Below, piece by piece: positions 19,301 to 27,272 of a stretch of DNA of 59,432 nt; the stretch's first letter is position 1, and each line of letters starts with the position of its first letter. Both the position numbers and the translations under genes were made by a program. The stretch spans positions 1 to 59,432 of the IMG/VR virus record IMGVR_UViG_3300014838_001974; one strand, 5' to 3'. Under the pieces are notes generated by a model that searched no databases, was not told the origin of the DNA, and saw only the letters and a program-made list of their open reading frames with translations. The DNA comes from a virus.

Positions 19301-19852
19301 GTTCGGCGACACCACTTCGAAGGTGATGTTCGGAATCGCGGGCGACGATCCCAGCGGAAAATTGGCGAACGCGGCATAGCAGATGCCGCGATAGGCCTGC
19401 GCATGCGAGACGTCGTAGGCTTCGGTGTTGCTCCACGGCTGTTGGGCATAGTCGCCGAGAAAGTTTTCCTGCTCGTAATAGAAGCCGTTGAGATAGAACT
19501 GCCCGTTCTCGTCCGGCGTTCCCGGAAAGCTGGCGGGCGTGCCGCCGATCCACATGTTCGAGATGTTGTAGACCGGGCCCTCGCAGATGCCGATGATGAA
19601 CGAGGTGAAGTAATCGTAGTTGCCGCTGCTGCCCTTGCCGCCGCCCGAGACCGCGCCGCCCTTGCCGCCGCCGGATGATGGCGCGTTCTGGTAGTTGAAG
19701 CCGTAATTGTCCAGCAGATTGCCGGCTACGCGATTCTGACCTCCGAGCACCAGCGCGATCGGCACGCCCTGCAGCGAGGTGTTGACGCGCAGTGACGTCG
19801 CCGGCGGCGATGTCTGCTGGGCGCCGAAGATACCGGTAAGGAACCGAGCCAC
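16358..19852 (-). CDS. Large tail-tip / host-specificity protein (GTA gp15-like)
   Basis: An 1164-residue tail-tip protein. It starts with GTG (19852). The N-terminus resembles gpJ/GTA megatron proteins: a LQGVPIALVLGGQNRVAGNLLD strand set followed by a Gly/Lys-rich loop (GGGKGG...GGGKG) and YDYFTSFIIGICEGP. The middle (ITETHDVPADQNG, EYLDRPNSYNPVDIEVKDEASI) and FQFTCGRHFMLI fit the putative phage tail (Phage-tail_3) region, and the C-terminal 350 residues are beta-sandwich modules of fibronectin type. Position right after an NlpC/P60 gene, a DUF2163 hub and a DUF2460 protein matches the gene-transfer-agent tail tip order. It probably forms the end of the tail needle and contacts the host. 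Confidence 0.85.
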   Translation of the reverse strand: MARFLTGIFGAQQTSPPATSLRVNTSLQGVPIALVLGGQNRVAGNLLDNYGFNYQNAPSSGGGKGGAVSGGGKGSSGNYDYFTSFIIGICEGPVYNISNMWIGGTPASFPGTPDENGQFYLNGFYYEQENFLGDYAQQPWSNTEAYDVSHAQAYRGICYAAFANFPLGSSPAIPNITFEVVSPNATAIAGQPDGDASVALTSFLTNPYYGLGFPVSRLGSFAQWQSYCLALGLVVSPVIASSVAASSFVNDLTDATNSAPCWQDGQFTVVPYGDAAVTAGQVRSITETHDVPADQNGVDSQGNPLYWPLIEVSFYALFAGDGGVTYSSGAPLTKVTTYEPTGYATSGSPAQGQYYEQGGVYYFNPGDINQEVLISYDYAAAASYYPNTTPLYDFTLDDFLANQGTIGSGLAVNNSPLICVRTSRDQMNNVVKVEYLDRPNSYNPVDIEVKDEASIIAFGRTRPSDIKQYHFFCLAGAAQQSAMLQLVRQQIARTFQFTCGRHFMLILELMALVTVTDEGQGFFEQPARIIEIQENSDFSITVTAEEYLGTVSAPTYGTQPTAGAVINYNVAPGPVNAPIIFEPTDELNQTNALGGLQIWGAVSGQDLQTWGGCFVWASYDGENYQRVGEIIGPSRMGVTSAVTPAVAANPTGQQTIDTQNAVSVNVAESGATLSSGTQGDALALNTAFYLGGEILSYATATLTGAKAYNLTYLVRGAYGTESEIASHPVGTPFARLDGNIFAFAYDQGRIGATLYLKFQSFNIYQGGQQSLADCTPYTYAITGSALASPLPSITNLRTVFDVNAGFTELDWDDITDFRAFKYEVRTGTSFASALSLGQVAHPPFRVPGNGTYWVAAVATPVPGLTVYSEAWEDIAVAGAVITQNVVLTVDLKADNWPGAFSGGAGVDNAINAIRTGGGNILTDSSILGTTDILEYGGGISGEYFPSDAAFLDIGYVANASISIQYQPTGVPVGQNILAIGDFLNTPDILGSASTQYITVYPLINTATATGGDLYSLGDLYQYPDLYTSADYNWNGFQRFSPGTYQARAINFAMLLETVDPLTIAYNLEFVITITIPPRIDTYAVTTSSSANTTITFEPTGASATAPFNGGAGPSGLPVVQWGIVNAQAGDDLLISSLSLSSITFEVVNSGVRVVRSLSMTVEGY

Positions 19853-19855
19853 ATT

Positions 19856-20371
19856 CTAAACCTGATCTGATTGCCGCAGCCCGTCGCCCTGCGGCCGGCG
19901 CGGGGCGAACAGGCTGAAGAATTTCATGTCGAGAATTTCTGTCCCAAGCCTCGGCCGCAGCCCGTTATCCCGGCGAACACATTTCGACGCGAAATGGGCG
20001 TGGATGATGCTGGGCCAGCCCGGCTCGATGATCAGCGCGCCATGGGCAAAACAAAGGCCGATCTTGTAGAGCACGATGTCGCCGGTCCGCGCTTCATCCT
20101 GCGGGATCTCGCGTCCACCGACCTTGAGTATCCAGCCGATGTACCGCTCTTCCTTGCCGTGCAGAAAGAACTGCGGCGAATAGTGATCCAGCTGGAATGG
20201 TTCGACCATGCCGGCTTCCTGAAACGTGCATTTCAAAAACGTCGCGCAATCGACGCCGGCGCCCTTGACTTCGCCATGGTCATGAAACGGCGTCGAGATA
20301 TAGCTGCGCGCGATGGCGTCGATGCGATCGCGAGCCGCACGCTCTGAATCGGTCACGTCTTGGTCCGTCAC
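19856..20371 (-). CDS. NlpC/P60 tail-tip peptidase (GTA gp14-like)
   Basis: A 171-residue cysteine peptidase. Cys42 (GVDCATF), His110 (CFAHGAL) and a third polar residue in IIHAHF (124-126) follow the NlpC/P60 Cys-His-His order. The GTG at 20371 overlaps the previous stop (GTGA); a second in-frame GTG at 20356 is possible. Located between hub and large tip protein, it is the tail-associated muropeptide-cleaving enzyme that helps the tail pass peptidoglycan during DNA entry. Confidence 0.85.
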   Translation of the reverse strand: MTDQDVTDSERAARDRIDAIARSYISTPFHDHGEVKGAGVDCATFLKCTFQEAGMVEPFQLDHYSPQFFLHGKEERYIGWILKVGGREIPQDEARTGDIVLYKIGLCFAHGALIIEPGWPSIIHAHFASKCVRRDNGLRPRLGTEILDMKFFSLFAPRRPQGDGLRQSDQV

Positions 20372-20649
20372 GTCTTGCCGATTTCCGCGAGCGCGTCCGC
20401 CATCGCCGCCTGCACGATCCGCGCCGACGCGGCCTGGATCTTCTGCGCGTTGGCGAGCTGGACCTTTGGGGCCAGATCGACCACCGATTTGCCGTTGGCG
20501 GCGACCTGATCGCTGATGCGCGCGATCGCGGCCTGGCGCTGATCGGACGGCAGCGCCTTCAGATAGGGCACCAGCAATTCCGACACCACGGCGTCGATCA
20601 CCAGCACCATGCCGACGAGGCTTTGATTTTCGAGATCGATGATCTTCAT
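20368..20649 (-). CDS. Small helical tail-region protein
   Basis: A 93-residue, mostly alpha-helical, Ala/Gln-rich protein without signal peptide or membrane segment. It sits between the hub and peptidase genes, a place where gene transfer agents have no extra gene. Coupled to the peptidase by GTGA. It could be an assembly factor or small tip component; no homologue is recognised. Confidence 0.5.
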   Translation of the reverse strand: MKIIDLENQSLVGMVLVIDAVVSELLVPYLKALPSDQRQAAIARISDQVAANGKSVVDLAPKVQLANAQKIQAASARIVQAAMADALAEIGKT

Positions 20650-21609
20650 TTACCCACCTTGGGTTTCGGGCGGCGGAATGAAGGGCTGGCCGCCGTAGTT
20701 GAGCTGGTTGCCGAACTGTCCGCAGGTCGAAAACAGCTTGTTGCAGCCGGGATAGGCCAGGAAGGTATCGCCCGGTGCGACCGGAAACGGCAGCGGATTG
20801 AGCAGTCCGATGGTGAACGAGCCGTCCCAGGTCTTGATGGTGCGCTGGAATGTCTTGTTCATCCCGCCGGTCATGACGATGCGGCCGAGCTGATAGGTGC
20901 CGGAGCCCTGCGGAATGGCCAGACCGTTGCCGCGGATGGTCGATTGCGTCGAGCCGCTCGCGACGTTGCAGGCAACGGCGTAGCTCGCGGCGTTCAGCGT
21001 GCAGCCATTGTCGAACAGGGCGTGCCGGCACTGCGCCTGGTAGAAGTGCAGCGGCATCTGGATGGTGAACAGCGACCGGTAGTCATTGACGGTCAGCACC
21101 GCGACCGCGTTGGTGGTATCGACCTCGGCCACGGTGCCGGCGAAGATGGTGCGGCACCCCACCGGCACGGCGCCGGCCGGCGGGATCGGCCAGGTCGGCA
21201 CCGCCGAGAAATAGGCCTCGTCGACCTGAAAGTCCGCGGCATCGAGCGCGCCGCCCTGCGCCGCCTGCAGCCAGGGCACCTCCCCGATCATGTCCGGGAA
21301 GGCCGCGCCAGTGACCAGATCGAACGGCCGCGGCATCAGCACCACCACCCAGGTGTCGGTGTCGGTGCCGATCTTCATATGTGCCTGGGTCTTGGATTCC
21401 TTCTGATCGACCCGGATGCCGCCGGATGAATAGGTAAAGCCGTTGACCCGCGTGCTGGTGCTTTTGGCCTTGATATCGAAGTCGGCATCGGTGAAGCGAA
21501 TCACGCCGCCGCCGAACAGCGTAATGGTGTAGAGCCTGGCGACGTGAAGGCCGCCAAGCCCGGCGAGGAAATTGTTGAACAGCGTCACCAGCGCGGGCGT
21601 CGGCGCCAC
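20650..21609 (-). CDS. Baseplate hub protein, DUF2163 / phage_BR0599 family (GTA gp13-like)
   Basis: A 319-residue hub protein starting with GTG at 21609. The N-terminal half (VTLFNNFLAG, LYTITLFGGGVIRFTDAD) fits DUF2163; the C-terminal half has the cysteine-rich signature of phage_BR0599: CRHALFDNGC and YPGCNKLFSTCGQFGN followed by LNYGGQPFIP. In the gene transfer agent tail the equivalent protein forms the hub on which the tip is mounted, and its clustered cysteines are conserved. Gene order on both sides supports the call. Confidence 0.85.
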   Translation of the reverse strand: MAPTPALVTLFNNFLAGLGGLHVARLYTITLFGGGVIRFTDADFDIKAKSTSTRVNGFTYSSGGIRVDQKESKTQAHMKIGTDTDTWVVVLMPRPFDLVTGAAFPDMIGEVPWLQAAQGGALDAADFQVDEAYFSAVPTWPIPPAGAVPVGCRTIFAGTVAEVDTTNAVAVLTVNDYRSLFTIQMPLHFYQAQCRHALFDNGCTLNAASYAVACNVASGSTQSTIRGNGLAIPQGSGTYQLGRIVMTGGMNKTFQRTIKTWDGSFTIGLLNPLPFPVAPGDTFLAYPGCNKLFSTCGQFGNQLNYGGQPFIPPPETQGG

Positions 21610-21610
21610 G

Positions 21611-22219
21611 TTACGGCAACTTCTCGCTGGAAAACTTCAGCGCCTTGTTCTCCCAGATCGTCGCCAGGAATTTGCTGAAGTCGCTGCTGTCGTCATCGAA
21701 GCGGCACGGAATATAATAGGATCCCGACCAGGTCAGCGAAGCGTCGGCGGCCGGCGCGTTGCCGGTCGTGAAGGTTACTCTTCCATAGGAATCGACGGTC
21801 CAGTTCGTGTTCGGCGTTGCCGCGACCTCGATGGTCGGGTTGCCGTTGAGCAGGAACACCGGCTCGGCAAACCCGCCCAGCGCGCGCACCAGCTGGAACG
21901 GGCCGAGCGTCGTGCCGTCGCCGATCCCGAAATCCTGGTTGACGACCGTATTGTCGTCGGGATCGGTGTAGCCGAACAGCTGGACCGGACCGTTCACCGA
22001 ATTGATGAAGCCGACCAGCGTCTGCCACTCCGCGTTGACGTTATCGGACCGCAGGTACGAAAACGGCAGCTCGTAACTGTGCGTCGGATAGGAAAACAGC
22101 GTGTAGCGCGTGCGCTTGCCACTGAGCGCATCCTGCTTCACGCTCGACCAATTGAGGCCGAGCTTCCTCGGATAGGTTTCGCCCGGCAGCGTCGGGAAAA
22201 CCGGCCCTGTCCACCCCAT
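21611..22219 (-). CDS. Distal tail protein, DUF2460 family (GTA gp12-like)
   Basis: A 202-residue DUF2460 protein. Diagnostic segments are FPTLPGETYPRKLGLNWSS, the FGIGDGTTLGPFQL strand turn with GGFAEPVF, and the final WENKALKFSSE. It forms the ring between tail tube and hub in GTA-like siphophage tails. It follows the tape-measure gene by 13 bases and precedes the hub gene by one base. Confidence 0.85.
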   Translation of the reverse strand: MGWTGPVFPTLPGETYPRKLGLNWSSVKQDALSGKRTRYTLFSYPTHSYELPFSYLRSDNVNAEWQTLVGFINSVNGPVQLFGYTDPDDNTVVNQDFGIGDGTTLGPFQLVRALGGFAEPVFLLNGNPTIEVAATPNTNWTVDSYGRVTFTTGNAPAADASLTWSGSYYIPCRFDDDSSDFSKFLATIWENKALKFSSEKLP

Positions 22220-22232
22220 GACTGATCCCTGG

Positions 22233-24446
22233 CTACGCGACCGACGGATTGAGGTTTTGATAGCTGGACAGCGCCCGCGCGAATTGCGGCATCATCCGGT
22301 TGATCATGGCCTGCAGGCCGGTCGTGTCGAAGGCGCTCATCTGCGGGGCGAACACCACCTGGCCGCCGTTCTGCCCGCCACCGCCGCCGGCCGCCGCGGC
22401 GCTCCGGAAGCCCGACGCGAAATTCGCCGGCATCACCATTTCCCCCGGATGCAGCAGCGCCGGCATGGTCGATGGGATATTCCAGGCGCCGACATCGAGC
22501 TTGGGAAGCCCGATCGCCATCACCTGCGCATAGGCCGCCGCGGCAGGGGCAGCCGCTGCCGGCCCCAACAGCGGCGCCTGATTGGCAAACACGCCCGCAT
22601 AGGCAACACCCGCATCGACCGTCACCTTGGCTGACGCCGCCGCGGCATCCGCCGTAGAGGCCGTCAGCGCATTGGCGGCTGCCTGCGTTTTGCTGGTGGC
22701 GGCATCCGCAACCAGTTGAGCGGCGTGCGTCACCACCCAGTTCTCGCCGAGCTGGATCAACTTCATGAACAGATCGGTGCCGATGTTCTTGGCCGCCTGC
22801 GCCCAGGACGTCGTTCCCGCCAACAGCCCGCGCAGCTGCGAATTGAATGCGCCGGTGAAGGCCTGCAGGTATTGCGTGACGGACGCCTGCATTTCCTTCT
22901 GCGAATCCTGCACGGTTTTTAGCATATCCTTCTGGTACTGCTGGGTCAGCTTCGCCTTTTCCTTTTCGACCTCGGCATATTTGGCGCCGTCGCCCTTGTA
23001 GAGCGCTTCCTTCTGCGCGATGAACGCCATCTCGGCCTGATAGGCCTGCTCGATCGCGGTCTCGGTATTAAGAGCTTTTTGCTGCTGGGTGATCTTGTGG
23101 GCGGTGGCCTCTTCGTTGAAGATCGCCTTGATCCGCTCCAGCTTGGATTTCTCCGCGGCAATCTCTTCCTCGATCTCGGTCGCCCGCGCGGTGAGGCGAT
23201 TCTTGGCGCCGTTATCGGCGGCGGCGGCGTTCAGCTTGGTGAAGCTCTCGGCCGCTCCCAGCACTTCGGTATTGAGTTTGGCGACGTCCTGGCCGAGCGC
23301 CTGCCAGGTGCCGGACACCGGGATCGCGCCGTTAACGGCGTCGTGTGCCCGCTTGGCGGTTTCCGCGATTTCATCCAACTGCCTGGGAACGCTGGAGAGG
23401 GCGTCGCCCTTCCCGCTGCTTTCGCCGTTGAAGTTGAGGCTGATCGGCCTCGATAGCGTATCTTTTAGCCGATCGTAGTTTCCGCTGATCTTGGCCATCC
23501 AGCCGATGAAGCTTTCAGCGGGGCCGTCGATCTCTCCGAAATTCAAATCGGGGCGAAAGCTCGAAAATTTGGCCTTGAGATTGTCGATCTGGACGCCGGC
23601 CTTCACCGCGAAGGACGCGACAGCAGCGGCGATGTCGATCAGATAATTCGCGATCTTGTTAGCGGCATCGCGGATATCGTCCGCCGAGATGCTGCCGGTC
23701 AGACTCGAGAACGCGTCGATCGCCGCATCGATCGCAGGCTTCAGGACCGTGAACACCTGCGCGGCAAAAGCCCTTGAGCGCAGGCCCAGCAGGTTGAGTT
23801 TCTCCTCGGTCTCGGAGATGCCCGGCAGGGTCGCGGAAAGCCCCTCCTGCGCTTTCTGCACGGCTTCGCGGAGCTCATCGAAATGATCCGAGCCCTGGAT
23901 CAACAGCGGCAGCAATTCCGCAAACCGGCTTCCAAACGCTTGCTGGACGTTGCTGGTCAGCGTGATCGATGGATTAAAGCGGGAGACTGCGTCGGAGACC
24001 TTCGAAAACCACTGGTCGACAGGAAGTCCTGTCAGCTCCTTAGCCGAAAGCCCGAGAGCCTTCAGTCCCTGCGCGGCCGGCCCATAGGCGTCGGAGGTTG
24101 ATTTCTGCACCTGAAGGTTGGCGCGGGCGACTTCCTCCGAAAGCGAATTGAACGATACCCCCGCTAACGTCGCCACGCCCGACAGCGTCGTGATCGACTC
24201 CAGCGACCCGCCCATGCGGGCCTGGACGTTCTGGATCTGGTCGGCAAACCGGGAAAGGGAATCAAAACCCGCCTTCAGGCCCTCGAACGACAGCGCGACG
24301 CCGGCGAGTTCGGCGAGCGACGTCAGGCCGCCCGACACACCCTCGACATGGCTCTTGATGCTGTCGAGCGATGAATTGACTTCGTCGATCGCGGATTTCA
24401 GTTCGCCGGTCGACGCGCCAAACTCGACGCTTACCCTGTTGGCCAT
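22233..24446 (-). CDS. Tail tape measure protein
   Basis: A 737-residue protein, long, alpha-helical and Ala/Ser-rich, with repeated coiled coils at both ends (STGELKSAIDEVNSSLDSI; EEEIAAEKSKLERIKAIF) and hydrophobic segments in the middle and at about residues 590-690. Position between the chaperone genes and the distal tail protein is the standard one for a tape measure. The length sets the tail at roughly 100-110 nm by the usual 1.5 angstrom per residue rule. The C-terminal Gly-rich stretch (SAAAAGGGGGQNGG) precedes a conserved tip-binding end. Confidence 0.85.
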   Translation of the reverse strand: MANRVSVEFGASTGELKSAIDEVNSSLDSIKSHVEGVSGGLTSLAELAGVALSFEGLKAGFDSLSRFADQIQNVQARMGGSLESITTLSGVATLAGVSFNSLSEEVARANLQVQKSTSDAYGPAAQGLKALGLSAKELTGLPVDQWFSKVSDAVSRFNPSITLTSNVQQAFGSRFAELLPLLIQGSDHFDELREAVQKAQEGLSATLPGISETEEKLNLLGLRSRAFAAQVFTVLKPAIDAAIDAFSSLTGSISADDIRDAANKIANYLIDIAAAVASFAVKAGVQIDNLKAKFSSFRPDLNFGEIDGPAESFIGWMAKISGNYDRLKDTLSRPISLNFNGESSGKGDALSSVPRQLDEIAETAKRAHDAVNGAIPVSGTWQALGQDVAKLNTEVLGAAESFTKLNAAAADNGAKNRLTARATEIEEEIAAEKSKLERIKAIFNEEATAHKITQQQKALNTETAIEQAYQAEMAFIAQKEALYKGDGAKYAEVEKEKAKLTQQYQKDMLKTVQDSQKEMQASVTQYLQAFTGAFNSQLRGLLAGTTSWAQAAKNIGTDLFMKLIQLGENWVVTHAAQLVADAATSKTQAAANALTASTADAAAASAKVTVDAGVAYAGVFANQAPLLGPAAAAPAAAAYAQVMAIGLPKLDVGAWNIPSTMPALLHPGEMVMPANFASGFRSAAAAGGGGGQNGGQVVFAPQMSAFDTTGLQAMINRMMPQFARALSSYQNLNPSVA

Positions 24447-24449
24447 TGG

Positions 24450-25009
24450 TCAGCCCATTCCCGGAATGCGGCCGCCCGTCAGGGCGAACATGCGCTTGAA
24501 TTCTTCGGCCGTCATGTATTTCTGCTGTTCGGGATCGTCTTTTGGAATCTCGAAGCCGATGAAGGCGGCCACGAGATCGCGCAGTGGCGGATATTTGCCC
24601 CAGTAGGTCAGCAGGCGATTGACATCGTCCAGCGTCATGTCGCGGATTTCGGAAGGCGTATATCCTCCGTCGGTCTGCAGCCTGCCGAACAGCTCGGTCC
24701 AGTAGGACTTGTCTAGCTTGCGTCCAGCCCCGGATTCCGATCCGGGGCCTGGAGGTTTTTTGAGTCAGGGAGATTATATCCCGAACCGCGCATGATCTTC
24801 TCGATGGCCTCGCGCAGGTGACCGGGCTCGGCCTCGATGTCCCGGATGTCCCCGATCGGAGGATTGGCCCGGCGCATCAGAATCGTCAATGCGAGGAAAG
24901 TCCATTTGGCGGCGGAGGCATCGAGCTCCGTCATATCCTCGATCTGCCCGATGTTCATCTTCGGAACATCGTACTCCTTGTCGCCCAGCGTAACCTTGAT
25001 CGAAGACAT
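24450..25009 (-). CDS. Tail assembly chaperone fusion (G-T type) made by -1 frameshift
   Basis: Joining the 98-residue chaperone to the next frame by a -1 shift at 24755-24761 gives a product of about 186 residues. After the shift the frame reads through Lys-Leu-Asp-Lys-Ser-Tyr-Trp-Thr-Glu-Leu-Phe-Gly and continues into a 62-codon stretch (MTLDDVNRLLTYW...GGRIPGMG) that would otherwise be an isolated small frame. Such G/GT pairs are nearly universal just upstream of tape measure genes in siphophages, where the longer form binds the tape measure and recruits tail tube protein. Frame arithmetic was checked by hand: codons at 24755 and 24638 are in phase. Confidence 0.8.
24713..25009 (-). CDS. 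Tail assembly chaperone, short form (G type)
   Basis: A 98-residue protein, unshifted product: MSSIKVTLGDKEYDVPKMNIGQIEDM is typical of small phage tail chaperones (GTA gp10-like). It lies between the major tail protein and the tape measure. Codons 83-85 (TCA AAA AAC) form the frameshift site, after which the normal frame runs only 13 more codons to a TAG. Confidence 0.8.
   Translation of the reverse strand: MSSIKVTLGDKEYDVPKMNIGQIEDMTELDASAAKWTFLALTILMRRANPPIGDIRDIEAEPGHLREAIEKIMRGSGYNLPDSKNLQAPDRNPGLDAS
24724..24761 (-). other. Programmed -1 ribosomal frameshift signal
   Basis: On the minus strand a perfect slippery heptamer A AAA AAC (24761 to 24755) sits in phase (TCA AAA AAC). Six bases downstream starts a 9-bp perfect hairpin GCCCCGGAT / ATCCGGGGC with tetraloop CGGA (24748 to 24727), extendable by CCA/TGG with one bulged G to 24724. 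Heptamer, spacer length and stem all match the canonical design. The shifted frame is open to 24450. Confidence 0.85.
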
Positions 25010-25057
25010 TCAACTTTCCCCTTGAGAAAATCGGACTAAACCCAGGACTCGACTCGA

Positions 25058-25825
25058 CTATGCGAGGTTCGGCCAGACCGCCTCGAACAGGTTGCCGGCG
25101 GGGTTGCAGTACATGCTGAAATCGATTTCCGGCATCGCGTAATCCTCCAGCTTGAACTGCAACCCGAAGCTGTCCGAGACGCATTGGAAGGCGCGAACCG
25201 CAAAGGGAGACGCGCTCGGCTGGACGACGTTGTTCCAGTAGTCGAGCTGAAACACCGGCGTGGTGCCGATCGGCTGGTTGGCAAACAGCATGTTTTGGCC
25301 GGTTCCGGAGACGGTCGAGGTATAGGTGATCAGAACGGCGACGCCTTCGTCCGCCGCGGCGAACGTATAAACACCGGCCGAGACCGAATATTGGCCCACG
25401 GTCGGCCCCGATGCCACCAGCACGAACGGCTGTCCCGTCGCGGCATAGGTGACGCCCAGATCCTGATCGAAGGTCGCGCTGTTGGTGACCGTGATGGTGT
25501 AGGTACTCACAGCCGGAATGTTGTGCGCTTCGTTGACATTCCACTGATAGCCGCCGGAATTCAACGTCTGGCCGAAGAATGCCGCGTTCATGGCCAGCGC
25601 CGACAACCGCGCCGCCTTGATCTTGCCCGACGCCTTGATGGTGCCGCGCGCCACCAGATCGGGCAGCTGGTTCTGGCCGTAGAGTTCCTTGCTCGACGCC
25701 TTCAGGTTGATCGAGAACTCCTGGGCCTTCCCGATGTTGATCGAGCCCTGGTTGGCGATATCGATGCGTCGCACGCACAGGATACCAGGACCAAACAAGG
25801 CAATAGGTTGCGCAGTGGCCGTCAT
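25058..25825 (-). CDS. Major tail tube protein
   Basis: A 255-residue beta-rich protein directly before the chaperone pair. The opening (GPGILCVRRIDIANQGSINIG, FSINLKASSKELYGQNQLPD) and the closing ALEDYAMPEIDF-like strand are typical of tail tube proteins of alphaproteobacterial siphophages. A middle Ig-like segment (STYTITVTNSATFDQDLG...GQYSVSAGVYTFA) fits an inserted surface domain. No signal peptide. Confidence 0.75.
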   Translation of the reverse strand: MTATAQPIALFGPGILCVRRIDIANQGSINIGKAQEFSINLKASSKELYGQNQLPDLVARGTIKASGKIKAARLSALAMNAAFFGQTLNSGGYQWNVNEAHNIPAVSTYTITVTNSATFDQDLGVTYAATGQPFVLVASGPTVGQYSVSAGVYTFAAADEGVAVLITYTSTVSGTGQNMLFANQPIGTTPVFQLDYWNNVVQPSASPFAVRAFQCVSDSFGLQFKLEDYAMPEIDFSMYCNPAGNLFEAVWPNLA

Positions 25826-25853
25826 CGTTCAGTCCTCCGTCAGGAAGTGATTG

Positions 25854-26291
25854 TCAGGGAAACAGGATGCGGATCGGAACCACCGCGAGCGCCTTGCCCG
25901 TGGTGTCGCCGCTGGAGCGCTGGGATTCGCCGTCGATGGTGCAGCTCTGCACCAGGCGGCCGATCGTAAAAACGCCGTTGACGATATCGTCGGGCACCAT
26001 CGCGGCCTCGATCGCGTCGAGCGCGTTATTGATGGCCGTGTTCGGAACGGCGCCATCGTTGGTGCCGACATCGTTATAGACGATGGCGTAGAGCTTCAGC
26101 TCGCGCTTGGCTAATTCGTTATAGCCCGCGGTTCGATCCCACTTGTCGACGCCCTCGACCAGAAACAGCGCCGGCGTCTGCGTCGGGCCGAGATTTTCCG
26201 GGTTGGTATTTCTGCGCCCCGTGGTGACAAATTCCGAGCTAGCGCTCAGGATTGTGAACAGCGCTGCGACGACCTGCTCGCGGGTGACCAT
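25854..26291 (-). CDS. Tail terminator-like protein
   Basis: A 145-residue protein with the profile of tail terminators/completion proteins (gpU-like): MVTREQVVAALFTIL at the start, PALFLVEGVDKWDR, and AINNALDAIEAAMVPDD in the middle. It sits between the HK97 gp10-like gene and the tail tube gene, the expected place. Assigned by pattern and synteny. Confidence 0.65.
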   Translation of the reverse strand: MVTREQVVAALFTILSASSEFVTTGRRNTNPENLGPTQTPALFLVEGVDKWDRTAGYNELAKRELKLYAIVYNDVGTNDGAVPNTAINNALDAIEAAMVPDDIVNGVFTIGRLVQSCTIDGESQRSSGDTTGKALAVVPIRILFP

Positions 26292-26294
26292 CGT

Positions 26295-26858
26295 TCACTC
26301 GGCCTTGTATTCAGCGGAACTGGCGCCGGATTCGATTTGCTTACCAAGACCGGCGCGATCGAGGCCGGTGACCAGCGCGTCGCCGATCTGTGTTTCGACC
26401 GCATTGATGGACTCGTCGAACGCCGCGTGAATGATCGGTTTCGGCTGATAGACAACCGAGGGCCGATGCACAACGGAAGCGAACACTTCGCCGGCGGACC
26501 CCATGAAACGAAGCACCTGCGCCACGTTCGGAAGAATCTCTCGCGGCGCTTGGGTACCACCGAATTCGAACACGGCCGCCAGACCCGGATCGCTCGACCA
26601 GACATAGCCGAACACGCCTTTATCCGAGGACCTGACGCGCGACTCGATGCTGCGGAGATATGCCCCCGTCCTGACCTGGATGACATCGTCGGACGCCAGC
26701 TGCTGGGCCCGACCGAGGATCTGATCGGCGCTGCTCTTGATGACGGTTTCCAGCGCTGCCCGCACCTCCGGCAGCAGCGTCTGCATCTGCAGGATGACTT
26801 TGTCAGGGCCAGTGACCTTGACGTCGAAGCCCATCTCAAAGTCGGAAACACCAGCCAT
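26295..26858 (-). CDS. HK97 gp10-like tail completion protein
   Basis: A 187-residue protein with the gp10-type features: an N-terminal amphipathic helix set (LPEVRAALETVIKSSADQIL), then VRTGAYLRSI and FEFGGTQAPREI with an aromatic-rich beta part, and C-terminal KPIIHAAFDES. These proteins join heads to tails or cap the tail tube. Followed by the terminator-like gene after three bases. Confidence 0.7.
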   Translation of the reverse strand: MAGVSDFEMGFDVKVTGPDKVILQMQTLLPEVRAALETVIKSSADQILGRAQQLASDDVIQVRTGAYLRSIESRVRSSDKGVFGYVWSSDPGLAAVFEFGGTQAPREILPNVAQVLRFMGSAGEVFASVVHRPSVVYQPKPIIHAAFDESINAVETQIGDALVTGLDRAGLGKQIESGASSAEYKAE

Positions 26859-26873
26859 CGCGAATGCTCCAGC

Positions 26874-27272
26874 CTACGCGACACCGGCCGCCTTGAGTTC
26901 AATCGCGCCGGCAACGGCGCGCTTGAACCCGTCGACATCGACGACGTTCAATTCGTCGCCGGTGTCGACGATGATGATCCTGTCGTTCTTCCGGACCGGC
27001 AGCGGAAACCGCGCATTCGCCAGATCCGTCGCCATCAGAATGACCAGGCGATCGCCTTCCGTGATCGCGCCGATCTTGGTCGCGGCGTAGCCGGTCTGCG
27101 CCGGCTGCGTGGTATCCGGCTGATAGTCCGTCACCATCGCGACCACCCAGGCGCTGAAACTCGCGGTCGGATTCGGCGCGAAGCCCGTGACGCGCTTGAG
27201 GATGATCTGGGTGCCGCGCTTGAGCAGCGCCCGATCATAGGCCGCGACCATTCCGGGGTTCGGTGTCGTCAC
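26874..27272 (-). CDS. Head-tail adaptor / neck protein
   Basis: A 132-residue protein. The GTG at 27272 overlaps the previous stop (GTGA); the longer open frame upstream lies on top of that gene and is not protein-like. The MVAAYDRALLKRGTQIILKRVTG opening and the KNDRIIIVDTGDELNVVDV end resemble head-closure or head-tail joining proteins. Position between connector and gp10-like genes agrees. Confidence 0.65.
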   Translation of the reverse strand: MTTPNPGMVAAYDRALLKRGTQIILKRVTGFAPNPTASFSAWVVAMVTDYQPDTTQPAQTGYAATKIGAITEGDRLVILMATDLANARFPLPVRKNDRIIIVDTGDELNVVDVDGFKRAVAGAIELKAAGVA

